A stretch of DNA of 58,677 nucleotides, taken from the NCBI GenBank assembly GCA_015999745.1, contig JAECQP010000018.1, forward strand, positions 2,543 to 61,219, read 5' to 3'. Of this stretch, positions 42,042-50,662 are shown piece by piece. Made by a program: the position numbers and the translations under genes. Source of the stretch: Sphingobacteriia bacterium. Its GTDB lineage: Bacteria; Bacteroidota; Bacteroidia; Chitinophagales; Chitinophagaceae. The first letter of the stretch is position 1; every line of letters starts with the position of its first letter. Below the pieces are notes generated by a model. That model was not told where the DNA came from, searched no databases, and saw nothing but the letters and a program-made list of their open reading frames with translations.

Positions 42042-43385
42042 TTAGTCCCGGTTAAAAAGCAGTCTTTCTCCCCACTGAGATTCATCGAAGGTGCCTTTTC
42101 CATAAACAGCATGACCGTTTACAAAAGTATATTCGATGCTTGCAGGAACGGTGAACCCTTCCAGCGGGCTCCAGCCACATTTATACAGAATATTTTCCTT
42201 CGAAATAGTCGTTGGCCGGTTCATGTTTACCAGTACCAGGTCTGCATGGTATCCTTCGCGGATATAGCCACGTTCCCTGATCTGGAAACAGTCTGCTACC
42301 GAATGGCTCATTTTCTGCACCATTTTTTCCAGGCTGATCTTTCCTTCATTTACATAATGCAGCATCAGTTGCAGCGAGTGCTGTACCAGTGGCAGCCCTG
42401 CATGTGTGTGCTCGTAGTCTCCCTGCTTTTCTTCCCAGGTATGCGGTGCATGATCAGTGGCAATGATGTCGAGCCGGTCGTCGAGCAGAGCTTCCCATAA
42501 AGCGTCTCTGTTATAGGCAGCTTTAATGGCCGGGTTGCATTTGATCTGGTTGCCCAATCTCGCATAATCATTTGCCGTAAAATGTAAATGATGCACACAA
42601 ACTTCTGCCGTAATCTTCTTGTCTTTCAGCGGAATCATATTGGTAAACAACTGCAACTCTTTTGCCGTAGTGATATGGAGGATATGCAATCTGCTGCCGT
42701 TCCGCTTGGCGTACTGAATGGCTTTGAAGGATGATTCAAAACAAACCTCTTCATCCCGGATCACCGGGTGATCGGAGGCCTCCAGGTGTGGCTTGATCTT
42801 TTTCAGTTCTTCAAATTTCCGGCGGAACATGGGCTCATCTTCGCAATGCGTGGCAATCAGCATTTCAGAACTGCCGAATACTTTTTCCAGTACCAGCGGA
42901 TTGTCTACCAGCAGGTTTCCGGTGGAGGAACCCATGAATATTTTTAACCCGCAGATCCTGGATTTTTCCTTGTTCGCTTTTAAGATTTCCCCGAGGTTGT
43001 CATTGGCCGTTCCCATAAAGAAAGAGTAGTTGGCCAGTGAGCTTTCGGCGGCACGTGCGTATTTCTGTTCCAGTAAATCCAGTGTGAAAGCAGGCGGTTT
43101 GGTATTGGGCATTTCCATGAAGGAAGTGGTGCCACCTGCAACTGCGGCTCTTGCCTCTGAATAAATGGTGGCTTTATGGGTTAATCCCGGTTCACGGAAA
43201 TGCACCTGGTCGTCTATTACACCGGGCAATAAAAATTGGTCCGAACCGTTTATTTCTGTGGCATTTGCCTTAATTTCAATGTTTCCGCCAATCTTTTCGA
43301 TCCGGCCACTTTTGATCAACAGATCACCATAAACCCTTTGTCCTTCGTTGATGATGCATGTGTCTTTAATCAGGGTATGCTTCAT
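42042..43385 (-). CDS. pyrC: Dihydroorotase-like amidohydrolase
   Basis: A 447-residue cyclic amidohydrolase of the dihydroorotase class, which closes carbamoyl-aspartate to dihydroorotate in pyrimidine synthesis. Family blocks: VHFREPGLTHKATI at 61-74, GLKIFMGSSTGNLLVD with the potential carboxylated Lys, ATHCEDE, LHILHITT and ATDHAPHTW. The first His of the metal-binding HxH is replaced by Gln60 (DDQVHFREPG). Other ligands look intact. The substitution may be normal in this lineage or may mark a specialised or weak metal site. It heads a likely operon (dihydroorotase-like, MutS-like, nitrilase-like, amine oxidase). Confidence 0.82.
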   Translation of the reverse strand: MKHTLIKDTCIINEGQRVYGDLLIKSGRIEKIGGNIEIKANATEINGSDQFLLPGVIDDQVHFREPGLTHKATIYSEARAAVAGGTTSFMEMPNTKPPAFTLDLLEQKYARAAESSLANYSFFMGTANDNLGEILKANKEKSRICGLKIFMGSSTGNLLVDNPLVLEKVFGSSEMLIATHCEDEPMFRRKFEELKKIKPHLEASDHPVIRDEEVCFESSFKAIQYAKRNGSRLHILHITTAKELQLFTNMIPLKDKKITAEVCVHHLHFTANDYARLGNQIKCNPAIKAAYNRDALWEALLDDRLDIIATDHAPHTWEEKQGDYEHTHAGLPLVQHSLQLMLHYVNEGKISLEKMVQKMSHSVADCFQIRERGYIREGYHADLVLVNMNRPTTISKENILYKCGWSPLEGFTVPASIEYTFVNGHAVYGKGTFDESQWGERLLFNRD

Positions 43386-43411
43386 GTTGACCGTTATTTA
43401 ATTCGATAATG

Positions 43412-43540
43412 ATGCAATTTATTAAATCTCTTTGCTCCGGCTTGTTTTTTCTGTTTCCTATTTGGGCTGCTGCCCAGTCTGCCTATATTCCGATGGGAAT
43501 GAAGGATTATACCCGGCAATTAGTCTTCGAGGTGCAGTGA
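43412..43540 (+). pseudogene. Orphan signal peptide, remnant of a secreted protein gene
   Basis: A 42-codon frame reads a complete signal peptide (MQFIKSLCSGLFFLFPIWAA) followed by AQSAYIPMGMKDYTRQLVFE and a TGA stop. The part after the signal resembles the mature N-terminus of Bacteroidota surface proteins (SxYxPLxxxxY). The frame ends 21 bp inside the oppositely oriented porT gene, so no body follows. It is most simply a gene whose remainder was deleted. A functional small peptide is possible but less likely. Another ATG three bases earlier (43409) is equally usable. Confidence 0.5.
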
Positions 43541-44242
43541 AAATACCACCATTCTCGACTGGATCTTATCCAGCACATTGGAATACTTCAGCGCAGGATC
43601 TGCCTGGTGTATATTGGAGAGGCCGTAGCTCACTTTTATTTCGGGTGAAATGGTTACAAAAGGCAGGTAAAAATTAAAACCGATGCCTGCTTCCAATCCA
43701 AAATCTCCCTGCTTCAGTTTCACCATATCTTCCGCATTGCGGGCGGTGGAATTACTGGAAAGGTCTATATCATATTTAATTCCACCCAGCAGGTAGGTTC
43801 TGAAATTGCCAATCCGATCCGAATTGAATTTCAACTGAAAGGGGAAGCTCACCAGCGTGGAAGGCAGGCTCTGTAAGTGGGTTGATCCTTCGCCCGGTAA
43901 TGTTTTGCCGAGGGTGTATTTAATGGATTTTGCCCCGCCAATAATCAACTGCGGGTTGGCCCTTACCTGTAAATGACTGCTGAGTCTTGCGCTGGCCATC
44001 AATCCCATGGTAATACCTCCGCTGGAACCGGGTTCGGCAACCAGGATGGTATCACTGTTCAGGAATGCAGGTGATTTAGACAGCTGCAGGTTGGATGTAT
44101 TGTATCCGAGGGTGATGCCAAAATAGTACAACTGATCCTCCCGGTGCATCCTGTATTGTTGTTTTTGGGCATAGGAATGCTGTACGATCCCCAACAGAGA
44201 AAGTACCAGAAGAACTATTTGCTTCCGCAGTAAATAGTGCAT
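43520..44242 (-). CDS. porT: PorT family T9SS/gliding outer-membrane protein
   Basis: A 240-residue beta-barrel protein with a signal peptide (MHYLLRKQIVLLVLSLLGI, ending SYAQ). Recognised PorT blocks: YYFGITLGYNTSNLQL, LVSFPFQLKFNSDRIGNFRTYLLGG, DMVKLKQGDFGLEAGIGFNFYLP, ISPEIKVSYGLSNIHQ and the terminal LDKIQSRMVVFSLH. PorT (SprT) is needed for type IX secretion and gliding. Its start overlaps the menG/ubiE end by 28 bp, which indicates tight coupling; the menG-porT order is common in the phylum. The T9SS cargo genes in this window are its expected clients. Confidence 0.85.
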   Translation of the reverse strand: MHYLLRKQIVLLVLSLLGIVQHSYAQKQQYRMHREDQLYYFGITLGYNTSNLQLSKSPAFLNSDTILVAEPGSSGGITMGLMASARLSSHLQVRANPQLIIGGAKSIKYTLGKTLPGEGSTHLQSLPSTLVSFPFQLKFNSDRIGNFRTYLLGGIKYDIDLSSNSTARNAEDMVKLKQGDFGLEAGIGFNFYLPFVTISPEIKVSYGLSNIHQADPALKYSNVLDKIQSRMVVFSLHLED

Positions 44243-44958
44243 ATTCCGAAACTAAGCTTTTTCAAATAAGTTTGGGTAAATCCTGCGCCATTCATGATTT
44301 TTAAAAATGATTGCCCTTCGGGGAAGGCCTGAACACTATCGTTCAGGTATTGATAGGCATCCCTGTTTTTAGAAAAAAGTTTGCCAATGGTGGGTGTAAT
44401 GATGTTCATGTACAGATGGTAAAACTGGCTGAAAACGGGAGCGGTTGGTTTGGAAAATTCCAGTACCACCAGCTTTCCGCCGGGTTTTAATACACGCAGC
44501 ATTTCGCTCAGTCCTTTCTCCAGCAACTGAAAATTCCTTACGCCAAACGCTACGGTAATGGCATTAAAGGTATTGTCTTCGAAAGGAAGGCTTGCGCTGT
44601 CTCCATTCTGTAAAGTAATATACTGATCCAGGTTTTTTTCCTTCAGTTTTTTCCTGCCGATTTCGAGCATGCCGTCCGAAATATCAATACCGATGATCTT
44701 TTCGGGGTTCAGCATTTTATAGGTAAGGATGGCTACATCGGCTGTTCCGGTGGCCACATCCAATACTACTTTTGGTTGAAGGGATTTCAACTCACTAATG
44801 GCTTTTTTACGCCACCAGATATCAATGCCCACACTCAGGAAGCGGTTCAAAAAATCGTATTTGAAGGCGATGTTGTTGAACATATCCGCCACCTGTTCTT
44901 TTTTAGTGAGCCCGCTTTCCCTGAAAGGCACTATCTCGTCGTGTGCAAATTTTCCCAT
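44215..44958 (-). CDS. ubiE: Demethylmenaquinone methyltransferase
   Basis: A 247-residue class I SAM methyltransferase that performs the last step of menaquinone synthesis; as Bacteroidota use menaquinone, MenG activity is expected. Motifs: VLDVATGTADVAI at about 64-76, IGIDISDGMLEIGRKK at about 88-103, ITVAFGVRNF and MLRVLKPGGKLVVLEFS. The N-terminal VADMFNNIAFKYDFLN is a diagnostic UbiE signature. It is followed by porT with a 28-bp overlap. A perfect -7 box ends 4 nt before the start. Confidence 0.92.
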   Translation of the reverse strand: MGKFAHDEIVPFRESGLTKKEQVADMFNNIAFKYDFLNRFLSVGIDIWWRKKAISELKSLQPKVVLDVATGTADVAILTYKMLNPEKIIGIDISDGMLEIGRKKLKEKNLDQYITLQNGDSASLPFEDNTFNAITVAFGVRNFQLLEKGLSEMLRVLKPGGKLVVLEFSKPTAPVFSQFYHLYMNIITPTIGKLFSKNRDAYQYLNDSVQAFPEGQSFLKIMNGAGFTQTYLKKLSFGICTIYCGSK

Positions 44959-44962
44959 ACAT

Positions 44963-44970
44963 CAAAGATA
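44963..44970 (-). promoter_or_regulatory. -7 box of menG/ubiE, apparently leaderless
   Basis: On the minus strand TATCTTTG matches TAnnTTTG exactly and ends 4 nt before the ATG at 44958. No TTTG lies at the ideal -33 distance. Confidence 0.5.
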
Positions 44971-45068
44971 TTCATTTTAGCGCCTGTTTGGGGCTCCTGT
45001 TAAAGGATTCGGGCCCGGAACTGGTTAATATTTAGCGAAAATTAGGAACTGACCTATCTTCGCAGAGC

Positions 45069-45995
45069 GTGGAAGCAAGAATTTACAAATCAACAGGTAG
45101 CTGGTATATTGCCAGGGGGGCGGATGGCCGGATGTATAATGCAAGGGCCAAAGGTATTTTCAGGGTTGATGGAATCACTTCCACCAACCCGATTGCAGTT
45201 GGTGACATCGTGGAAATGGATATTGAAGATGTGCAGGAGGAATCGGCCATCATCACCGAAATTCATGACCGGAAAAATTATGTGGCAAGGGTATCCCCGC
45301 ACAACAAAAGACAACACCATATCATTGCCTCCAACCTCGACCAGAGTATGCTGTTTGCCACATTGAAAGAACCCAGAACCTCCCAGGGATTCATCGACCG
45401 TTTTTTGGTTTCCTGCGAGTCGCATCATATTCCTGCAGTGATCGTTTTCAATAAGGCCGACCTGTATGGTAAAAAAGAAATGGCCCGGTTCGAAGAATTG
45501 AAAGATATGTACACCGCTATCGGCTACACGGTTATTTTAACGAGTGTGGAAAATGAGCAGGGGCTGGACCAGGTGAGGACCCTGTTGCAGCATAAAACCA
45601 CTTTGCTCAGCGGGCATAGCGGCGTGGGTAAATCTACCCTGATCAACAAACTCTTTCCGCAGTTCAATTTAAAAACGCAGTCCGTGAGCGACTGGAGTGG
45701 CAAGGGTTTGCATACCACTACTTTTGCAGAAATGTTCGACCTCAATGAAACCAGCCGGGTGATTGACACACCGGGCGTTCGTGAATTTGGGCTCGTGGAT
45801 ATTACCAAACAGGAACTTTCGCATTATTTTCCCGAAATGCTTCGTTTGCTGGGCAATTGCCAGTTCAACAATTGTATGCATACCAATGAGCCGGGTTGTG
45901 CGGTAAAAAAACAGGTGGGGATCGGCTCCGTTGCAGAAGACCGTTATGTAAGCTATTTATCCATTCTCGAAACTATGGAAGACAGAACCTATTAG
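45069..45995 (+). CDS. rsgA: Ribosome small-subunit GTPase RsgA
   Basis: A 308-residue circularly permuted GTPase that assists late 30S assembly. It has an N-terminal OB fold, then G4 NKAD at 128-131, G1 GHSGVGKST at 182-190 and G3 DTPG at 233-236. The C-terminal zinc knuckle has Cys264, Cys269, His271 and Cys277. The start is GTG, since no ATG lies near the family start. A -7-like TATCTTCG (45055-45062) ends 6 nt upstream. The stop overlaps the convergent lipoprotein gene by 4 bp. Confidence 0.92.
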   Translation: MEARIYKSTGSWYIARGADGRMYNARAKGIFRVDGITSTNPIAVGDIVEMDIEDVQEESAIITEIHDRKNYVARVSPHNKRQHHIIASNLDQSMLFATLKEPRTSQGFIDRFLVSCESHHIPAVIVFNKADLYGKKEMARFEELKDMYTAIGYTVILTSVENEQGLDQVRTLLQHKTTLLSGHSGVGKSTLINKLFPQFNLKTQSVSDWSGKGLHTTTFAEMFDLNETSRVIDTPGVREFGLVDITKQELSHYFPEMLRLLGNCQFNNCMHTNEPGCAVKKQVGIGSVAEDRYVSYLSILETMEDRTY

Positions 45996-46189
45996 CCGCC
46001 GAAGCTTTTTCCTTTTTTGTATTTAGGGGCCTTGATTACTTTTCCATCTCCGGAAAGCAGTTTTTCTGCGCCCACATTTTTGCCATTGGACGGACAGCCG
46101 GCTTTTTGAGAACCCCCGCCCAGGCCAAGCAACCTGCAGGAGGACAGTACCAGTGTTAAACAGCAGCCTATGAGCAGTACTTTTTTCAT
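45992..46189 (-). CDS. Small lipoprotein
   Basis: A 65-residue protein with a lipoprotein signal (MKKVLLIGCCLTLVLSSC); the lipobox Cys is residue 18. The mature part is Gly-rich, then GCPSNGKNVGAEKLLSGDGK and a basic tail. Similar tiny lipoproteins occur in Bacteroidota without known function. It is convergent with rsgA, overlapping by 4 bp. Confidence 0.7.
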   Translation of the reverse strand: MKKVLLIGCCLTLVLSSCRLLGLGGGSQKAGCPSNGKNVGAEKLLSGDGKVIKAPKYKKGKSFGG

Positions 46190-46215
46190 GGAGTAATTTG
46201 TAGAATAAATGTAGC

Positions 46216-46752
46216 CTATTTTATAAAGTTGTGATTGTAATCACTGAACCAGGACGCATATTTCACATAATTATTGGAAATCCGGTCAATTTCGCCGTGG
46301 ATCATATCGGGAGAAAGGTCTTTCACTTTCCTGGCAGGGACGCCCGCATAGATGCACCCGGATTCTACCACGGTGCCTTCCAGTAATACTGCACCCGCTG
46401 CAATGATGGAATTGGAATGAATTACACAACGGTCCATTACGATGGCGCCCATTCCAATCAGTACATCATTGTGAATAGTGCAGCCATGTACCATGGCATT
46501 GTGGCCAATGGAAACACGGTCTCCGATTTCTGTTGGGTTTTTCTGGTAAGTACAGTGAATCACTGCGCCATCCTGTACATTCACTTTGTTCCCCATTTTA
46601 ATATAATGCACATCGCCCCTGATGACGGCATTGAACCAGATGCTGCATTCATCGCCCATGGTTACATCGCCAACAATCGTAGCGTTAGGTGCAATAAAAC
46701 AGTCTGAACCCATCTGCGGGTGTTTGCCAAGAACAGGGAGAATAGTAGCCAT
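46216..46752 (-). CDS. Gamma-carbonic anhydrase family protein
   Basis: A 178-residue left-handed parallel beta-helix protein built of hexapeptide repeats (NATIVGDVTMGDECSIWF, then IGDRVSIGHNAMVHGCTI). Metal-binding His are in VIHCTYQKNP and IGHNAMVHG, so a zinc/iron site at the trimer interface can form. The family includes carbonic anhydrases and related acyl-carrier enzymes; true anhydrase activity is not guaranteed. It is divergent from the aminotransferase gene at 46814. Confidence 0.85.
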   Translation of the reverse strand: MATILPVLGKHPQMGSDCFIAPNATIVGDVTMGDECSIWFNAVIRGDVHYIKMGNKVNVQDGAVIHCTYQKNPTEIGDRVSIGHNAMVHGCTIHNDVLIGMGAIVMDRCVIHSNSIIAAGAVLLEGTVVESGCIYAGVPARKVKDLSPDMIHGEIDRISNNYVKYASWFSDYNHNFIK

Positions 46753-46800
46753 ATTGTGTATAGGTTTGAACGAAGTTATTAATTATCCGCCATCTTATTC

Positions 46801-46808
46801 TAATTTTG
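46801..46808 (+). promoter_or_regulatory. -7 box of the aminotransferase gene, apparently leaderless
   Basis: TAATTTTG matches TAnnTTTG exactly and ends 5 nt before the ATG at 46814. It supports that start over the longer open frame reaching back to 46622. Confidence 0.5.
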
Positions 46809-46813
46809 GTGCA

Positions 46814-47992
46814 ATGAATAATCGTCAATTGTTTCTTTCGCATGTAGCGCAAACATCTTCCCAACCCATTGGTATTGAAATGGCGAAGGCGGATGGGATT
46901 TATTTGTGGGATACTGCCGGAAAAAAATACATCGACGGTATTTCCGGATTCAGCGTATGCAATATTGGCCATGGAAATCCTGCTGTAATTAAAGCGGTAC
47001 AGGAACAGGCTGCAGCTTATATGCATGTAATTGTATATGGAGAATTCATTGAATCACCGCAGGTGTCTTATGCTTCCCTGCTCGTGCAGCATCTGCCGGA
47101 AACCCTGGACTGCGTGTATTTCACCAACAGTGGTTCGGAAGCAACAGAAGGCGCCATGAAACTGGCAAAGCGCGCCACCGGCCGTACCAAAATCATTGCC
47201 TGTAATAAAGCCTATCATGGAAGTACACAAGGGTCGCTGAGTGTGATGGGAGATGAGTACTGGAGAAATGCGTATCGCCCTTTACTGCCCGATATCTGGC
47301 ATCTTGATTATGGCAGCGACGCACTGCTGGATGCCATTGACGCAACAACCGCCTGCGTGCTCATGGAAACCGTTCAGGCAGAGAGTGGCATCAACCCTCC
47401 TTCTGCAGAATGGATGCTGGCTGTGCGGGCAAAATGCACGGAATATGGCGTATTGCTGATCCTCGACGAAATACAGGCAGGATTTGGGAGAACCGGAACC
47501 CTCTGGGCTTTTGAACAGTACGGTATTGTGCCGGATATATTATTGTTGGGGAAAGCCCTGGGAGGCGGTATGCCATTGGGTGCATTCATTGCCGGCACTG
47601 CATTGATGAACCTGCTGACCCATCACCCTGTATTAGGGCATATTACCACATTTGGCGGGCATCCTGTTTCCTGTGCAGCCGGTAAAGCGGCTTTTGAAGT
47701 TTTGCTGCAGGGCGGCTGGATTCAACAGGCCAAACAAAAAGAACAGCTTCTGCTGCAGCAACTGCAACACCCCGCTATCAAATCTGTTAACCATCATGGG
47801 CTTTGGGCATCAGTGCAGTTTGAGTCGGCGGAAAGGGCACAGGCCATTGTTCACCGCTGTGTGCAGAATGGCCTGGTAACCGACTGGTTCCTGTTTGCAC
47901 CGGATCGCCTGAGAATAGCTCCGCCATTAATTACTACAGCGGAACAACTCAGTGAGCTTTGTGCAATTGTGCTGAAGAGCATTGAAGCATAA
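46814..47992 (+). CDS. Class III PLP-dependent aminotransferase
   Basis: A 392-residue enzyme of the acetylornithine/ornithine/GABA aminotransferase class. I chose the ATG of MNNRQLFLSHVAQT; the open frame continues 64 codons upstream into the opposing carbonic anhydrase gene, without support. The PLP-binding Lys is at about 247 in LLLGKALGGGMP. The Asp that contacts the PLP pyridine N is in LILDEIQAGFGRTG. Also present are FTNSGSEATEGAMKLAK and YHGSTQGSLS. The substrate cannot be fixed. It converges on bshA with no gap. Confidence 0.85.
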   Translation: MNNRQLFLSHVAQTSSQPIGIEMAKADGIYLWDTAGKKYIDGISGFSVCNIGHGNPAVIKAVQEQAAAYMHVIVYGEFIESPQVSYASLLVQHLPETLDCVYFTNSGSEATEGAMKLAKRATGRTKIIACNKAYHGSTQGSLSVMGDEYWRNAYRPLLPDIWHLDYGSDALLDAIDATTACVLMETVQAESGINPPSAEWMLAVRAKCTEYGVLLILDEIQAGFGRTGTLWAFEQYGIVPDILLLGKALGGGMPLGAFIAGTALMNLLTHHPVLGHITTFGGHPVSCAAGKAAFEVLLQGGWIQQAKQKEQLLLQQLQHPAIKSVNHHGLWASVQFESAERAQAIVHRCVQNGLVTDWFLFAPDRLRIAPPLITTAEQLSELCAIVLKSIEA

Positions 47993-49138
47993 TTACTCCG
48001 GCTTAATGCACTCCATTCTGCAGAATCTTCCGTACAATGCTTCGTAGATCGGAATAATTTTTTTGATATCGAACTGTAATGCCTGCTGGTAGGCTGCGTT
48101 CTTCATGGTTTCCAGTTTTTCATCACTTTTCAGCAATTCAATGGCAAAACAGCTCATGGATGCCACATCACCAACATCGGCCAAATAGCCTGTTTGTCCG
48201 TGTATATTGATTTCGCTGAGACCGCCGGCGTTGGTGCTGATCACCACAGATCTTGCCGCCATGGCTTCCAGTGCAGCCAAACCAAAGCTCTCGTATTCGG
48301 AGGGCAATACAAACACATCGCTCACGGCCAGGATATCTTCCATCTGCTCCTGTTTGCCCAGAAATCGGACCTCGTCATATACGCCCAGTTCCCTGGCCAG
48401 TTCCTCACAGGCATGCCGTTCAGGGCCATCGCCTACCATCAGCAATTTGGCAGGTACTGCTTTGAGTACATTGGCAAAGATTTCAATCACTTCCGTTACC
48501 CGTTTTACTTTCCTGAAGTTGGAGGCGTGCATCAGTATTTTTTCTCCCTTTGGCGCAATCACTTTCCGGAATGCATCAATGGGCTTTTTGTTGAAACGGG
48601 CTACATCCACAAAATTGTGAATGACTTCTATTTCCTTTTCGATGGAAAAGGATTGGTAGGTTTCATCCCGCAGATTCCTGGATACGGCAGTAATGGCATC
48701 ACTTTCGTTGATGGAAAAAGTAACAACGGGTTCATAGGTCTTGTCCTTTCCTACCAGTGTAATATCCGTGCCATGGAGGGTGGTGATAAATGGAACGTGT
48801 CTGCCTATTTTCTTCTGCACGATCTGCCGGGCCATATACGCTGCGGAGGCATGTGGTATGGCATAATGTACATGCAGCAGGTCCAGGTCGTAGTTCATAA
48901 TCACATCTACCATGGTGCTTGCCAACGCCACTTCATAGGGCGGATAGTCGAAGAGCGGGTAAGTCGGAACCCTTACTTCGTGATAAAATATATTGGTATT
49001 GAATACATTCAGTCTTACAGGCTGCTGGTAGGTAATAAAATGTACCTGGTGACCTTCATCGGCCAATGCTTTGCCCAGTTCGGTGGCTAGTACGCCACTT
49101 CCCCCGAATGTAGGATAACACACAATTCCAATACGCAT
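47993..49138 (-). CDS. bshA: N-acetyl-alpha-D-glucosaminyl L-malate synthase
   Basis: A 381-residue GT4 glycosyltransferase that joins GlcNAc from UDP-GlcNAc to malate, the first step of bacillithiol synthesis. I chose the Met of MRIGIVCYPTFGGSGVLATEL, the family start; an ATG 10 codons upstream is less likely. Diagnostic blocks: YPTFGGSGVLATELG, HVHYAIPHASAAYMA, TTLHGTDITLVG, EVIHNFVD and LPSEYESFGLAALEAMA. bshB and bshC are not in the window, so the pathway is only partly visible. Confidence 0.9.
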   Translation of the reverse strand: MRIGIVCYPTFGGSGVLATELGKALADEGHQVHFITYQQPVRLNVFNTNIFYHEVRVPTYPLFDYPPYEVALASTMVDVIMNYDLDLLHVHYAIPHASAAYMARQIVQKKIGRHVPFITTLHGTDITLVGKDKTYEPVVTFSINESDAITAVSRNLRDETYQSFSIEKEIEVIHNFVDVARFNKKPIDAFRKVIAPKGEKILMHASNFRKVKRVTEVIEIFANVLKAVPAKLLMVGDGPERHACEELARELGVYDEVRFLGKQEQMEDILAVSDVFVLPSEYESFGLAALEAMAARSVVISTNAGGLSEINIHGQTGYLADVGDVASMSCFAIELLKSDEKLETMKNAAYQQALQFDIKKIIPIYEALYGRFCRMECIKPE

Positions 49139-49290
49139 AAAGTTCAGTTTATCATTAGTAATATGCAATTAACAACTAATTTCTGATTCTGTTCTTTTCT
49201 GGTGGATTAGCGGTATAAACAGAACAATTGTTTAACTTGAGCCTGCTATAACCTGCCTGGTTTTGCCGGGTTCGCTTAAAATAAACACAC

Positions 49291-50661
49291 ATGAAAAAAC
49301 TGTTACTGCTGGCATTGCTTTGCCCTGCGTTGCTGAAGGCGCAAACGAATGAGGATTCCGTTTTTATCAAAAAAATCTCCGATGAAATCATGCGAAATGG
49401 GAAGGCTCATGATCTCCTCCGTGAATTAACCAAAGGTATTGGTGGCAGGCTGGCGGGTTCTCCTCAGTTTAGGAAAGCTGTTACCTGGGGGGAGGGTGCT
49501 TTAAAAACTGCCGGGGCCGACAAGGTTTTTTTACAGGAATGTTTGATGCCTAACTGGAACAGGGGCGGAAAAGATGAAGCTACCGTTGTAGGGATTGACC
49601 GGAAAAAAACAGCGCGTAAGCTGGATGTACTGGCCTTGGGCAATTCCCTGGGTACCAATGGTAAAATCGTTACCGCTCCCGTGATTGCAGTGGCTGATTT
49701 TGATGAACTGGAAGCAAAAAAAGACCAGGTAAAAGGGAAGATCGTTTATTATAATTACAAATTTGATCCCACCAATATCCAAACCTTCCGGTCTTACGGA
49801 GAAGCAGGACAGTACCGCAGAAACGGCGCCAGTCGTGCCGCCAGATACGGCGCTGTAGGTGTAATGATCCGTTCCCTGACCGAAGCAACTGATAATAATC
49901 CGCATACCGGCTCTATGAGTTACAATGATTCCTTCCCTAAGATTCCCGCTGTGGCGCTGGGTGGATATGATGCCGATTATATTTGGAAACTGAGCCGGCA
50001 ATCTTCTTTCCAGGTTTCATTGAAAACCAATGGCCATTTTCTGCCGGATGCTATCGGGCATAATGTGGTAGCAGAGTTAACCGGTTCCGAGTTCCCCGAT
50101 CAGTTTATTACGGTTGGCGGGCACCTCGACAGTTGGGATGTGAATGAAGGCGCACACGATGATGGCGCCGGAATTGTTCAAACCATTGAGATCCTCCGCA
50201 CATTAAAGACCCTGGGATACAGGCCAAAGCACAGCCTTCGTTTTGTGTTGTTTGCCAATGAAGAGAACGGCATGAAAGGCGGCAATAAATATGCAACGGA
50301 AGCAAAGGCCAACAATGAAAAACATGTGTTTGCACTGGAAAGTGATGCCGGCGGTTTCACTCCCAGAGGTTTTGGTTTTACCATGAGTGAACCGCAACTG
50401 CAGAAAGTGCAATCCTGGCTTTCTTTGTTGAAGCCTTATGGCACGGAGTCGCTGACAATGGGTGGCGGCGGGGCCGATATCGGCCCTTTGAACAGAACCT
50501 TCGGCACGCCAATTGGCGGACTGGTTCCGGATGGCCAGCGTTACTTCGATATTCACCACGCACGCAATGATGTATTTGAGAATGTAAACAAGCGGGAACT
50601 AAACCTGGGTGCGGTGAACATGGGCGCTTTACTCTATCTCATAGATAAATACGGACTCTGA
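49291..50661 (+). CDS. M28 family metallopeptidase
   Basis: A 456-residue exported aminopeptidase-type protein. It has a signal peptide (MKKLLLLALLCPALLKAQ). A protease-associated insertion (about 125-240) precedes the zinc catalytic domain. Metal ligands and acid/base are seen in GGHLDSWD (His278 and nearby Asp280), HDDGAG (Asp290), EENG (Glu324/325) and ESDAGG (Asp352); a C-terminal HHARNDV supplies the last His. It probably digests peptides in the periplasm or outside. The small membrane protein gene starts 1 nt after its stop. Confidence 0.85.
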   Translation: MKKLLLLALLCPALLKAQTNEDSVFIKKISDEIMRNGKAHDLLRELTKGIGGRLAGSPQFRKAVTWGEGALKTAGADKVFLQECLMPNWNRGGKDEATVVGIDRKKTARKLDVLALGNSLGTNGKIVTAPVIAVADFDELEAKKDQVKGKIVYYNYKFDPTNIQTFRSYGEAGQYRRNGASRAARYGAVGVMIRSLTEATDNNPHTGSMSYNDSFPKIPAVALGGYDADYIWKLSRQSSFQVSLKTNGHFLPDAIGHNVVAELTGSEFPDQFITVGGHLDSWDVNEGAHDDGAGIVQTIEILRTLKTLGYRPKHSLRFVLFANEENGMKGGNKYATEAKANNEKHVFALESDAGGFTPRGFGFTMSEPQLQKVQSWLSLLKPYGTESLTMGGGGADIGPLNRTFGTPIGGLVPDGQRYFDIHHARNDVFENVNKRELNLGAVNMGALLYLIDKYGL

Positions 50662-50662
50662 T

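Noticed and set aside
48194..49090. 298-codon plus-strand open frame
   Set aside because: It is antisense to bshA, which has all its family motifs; a shadow frame.
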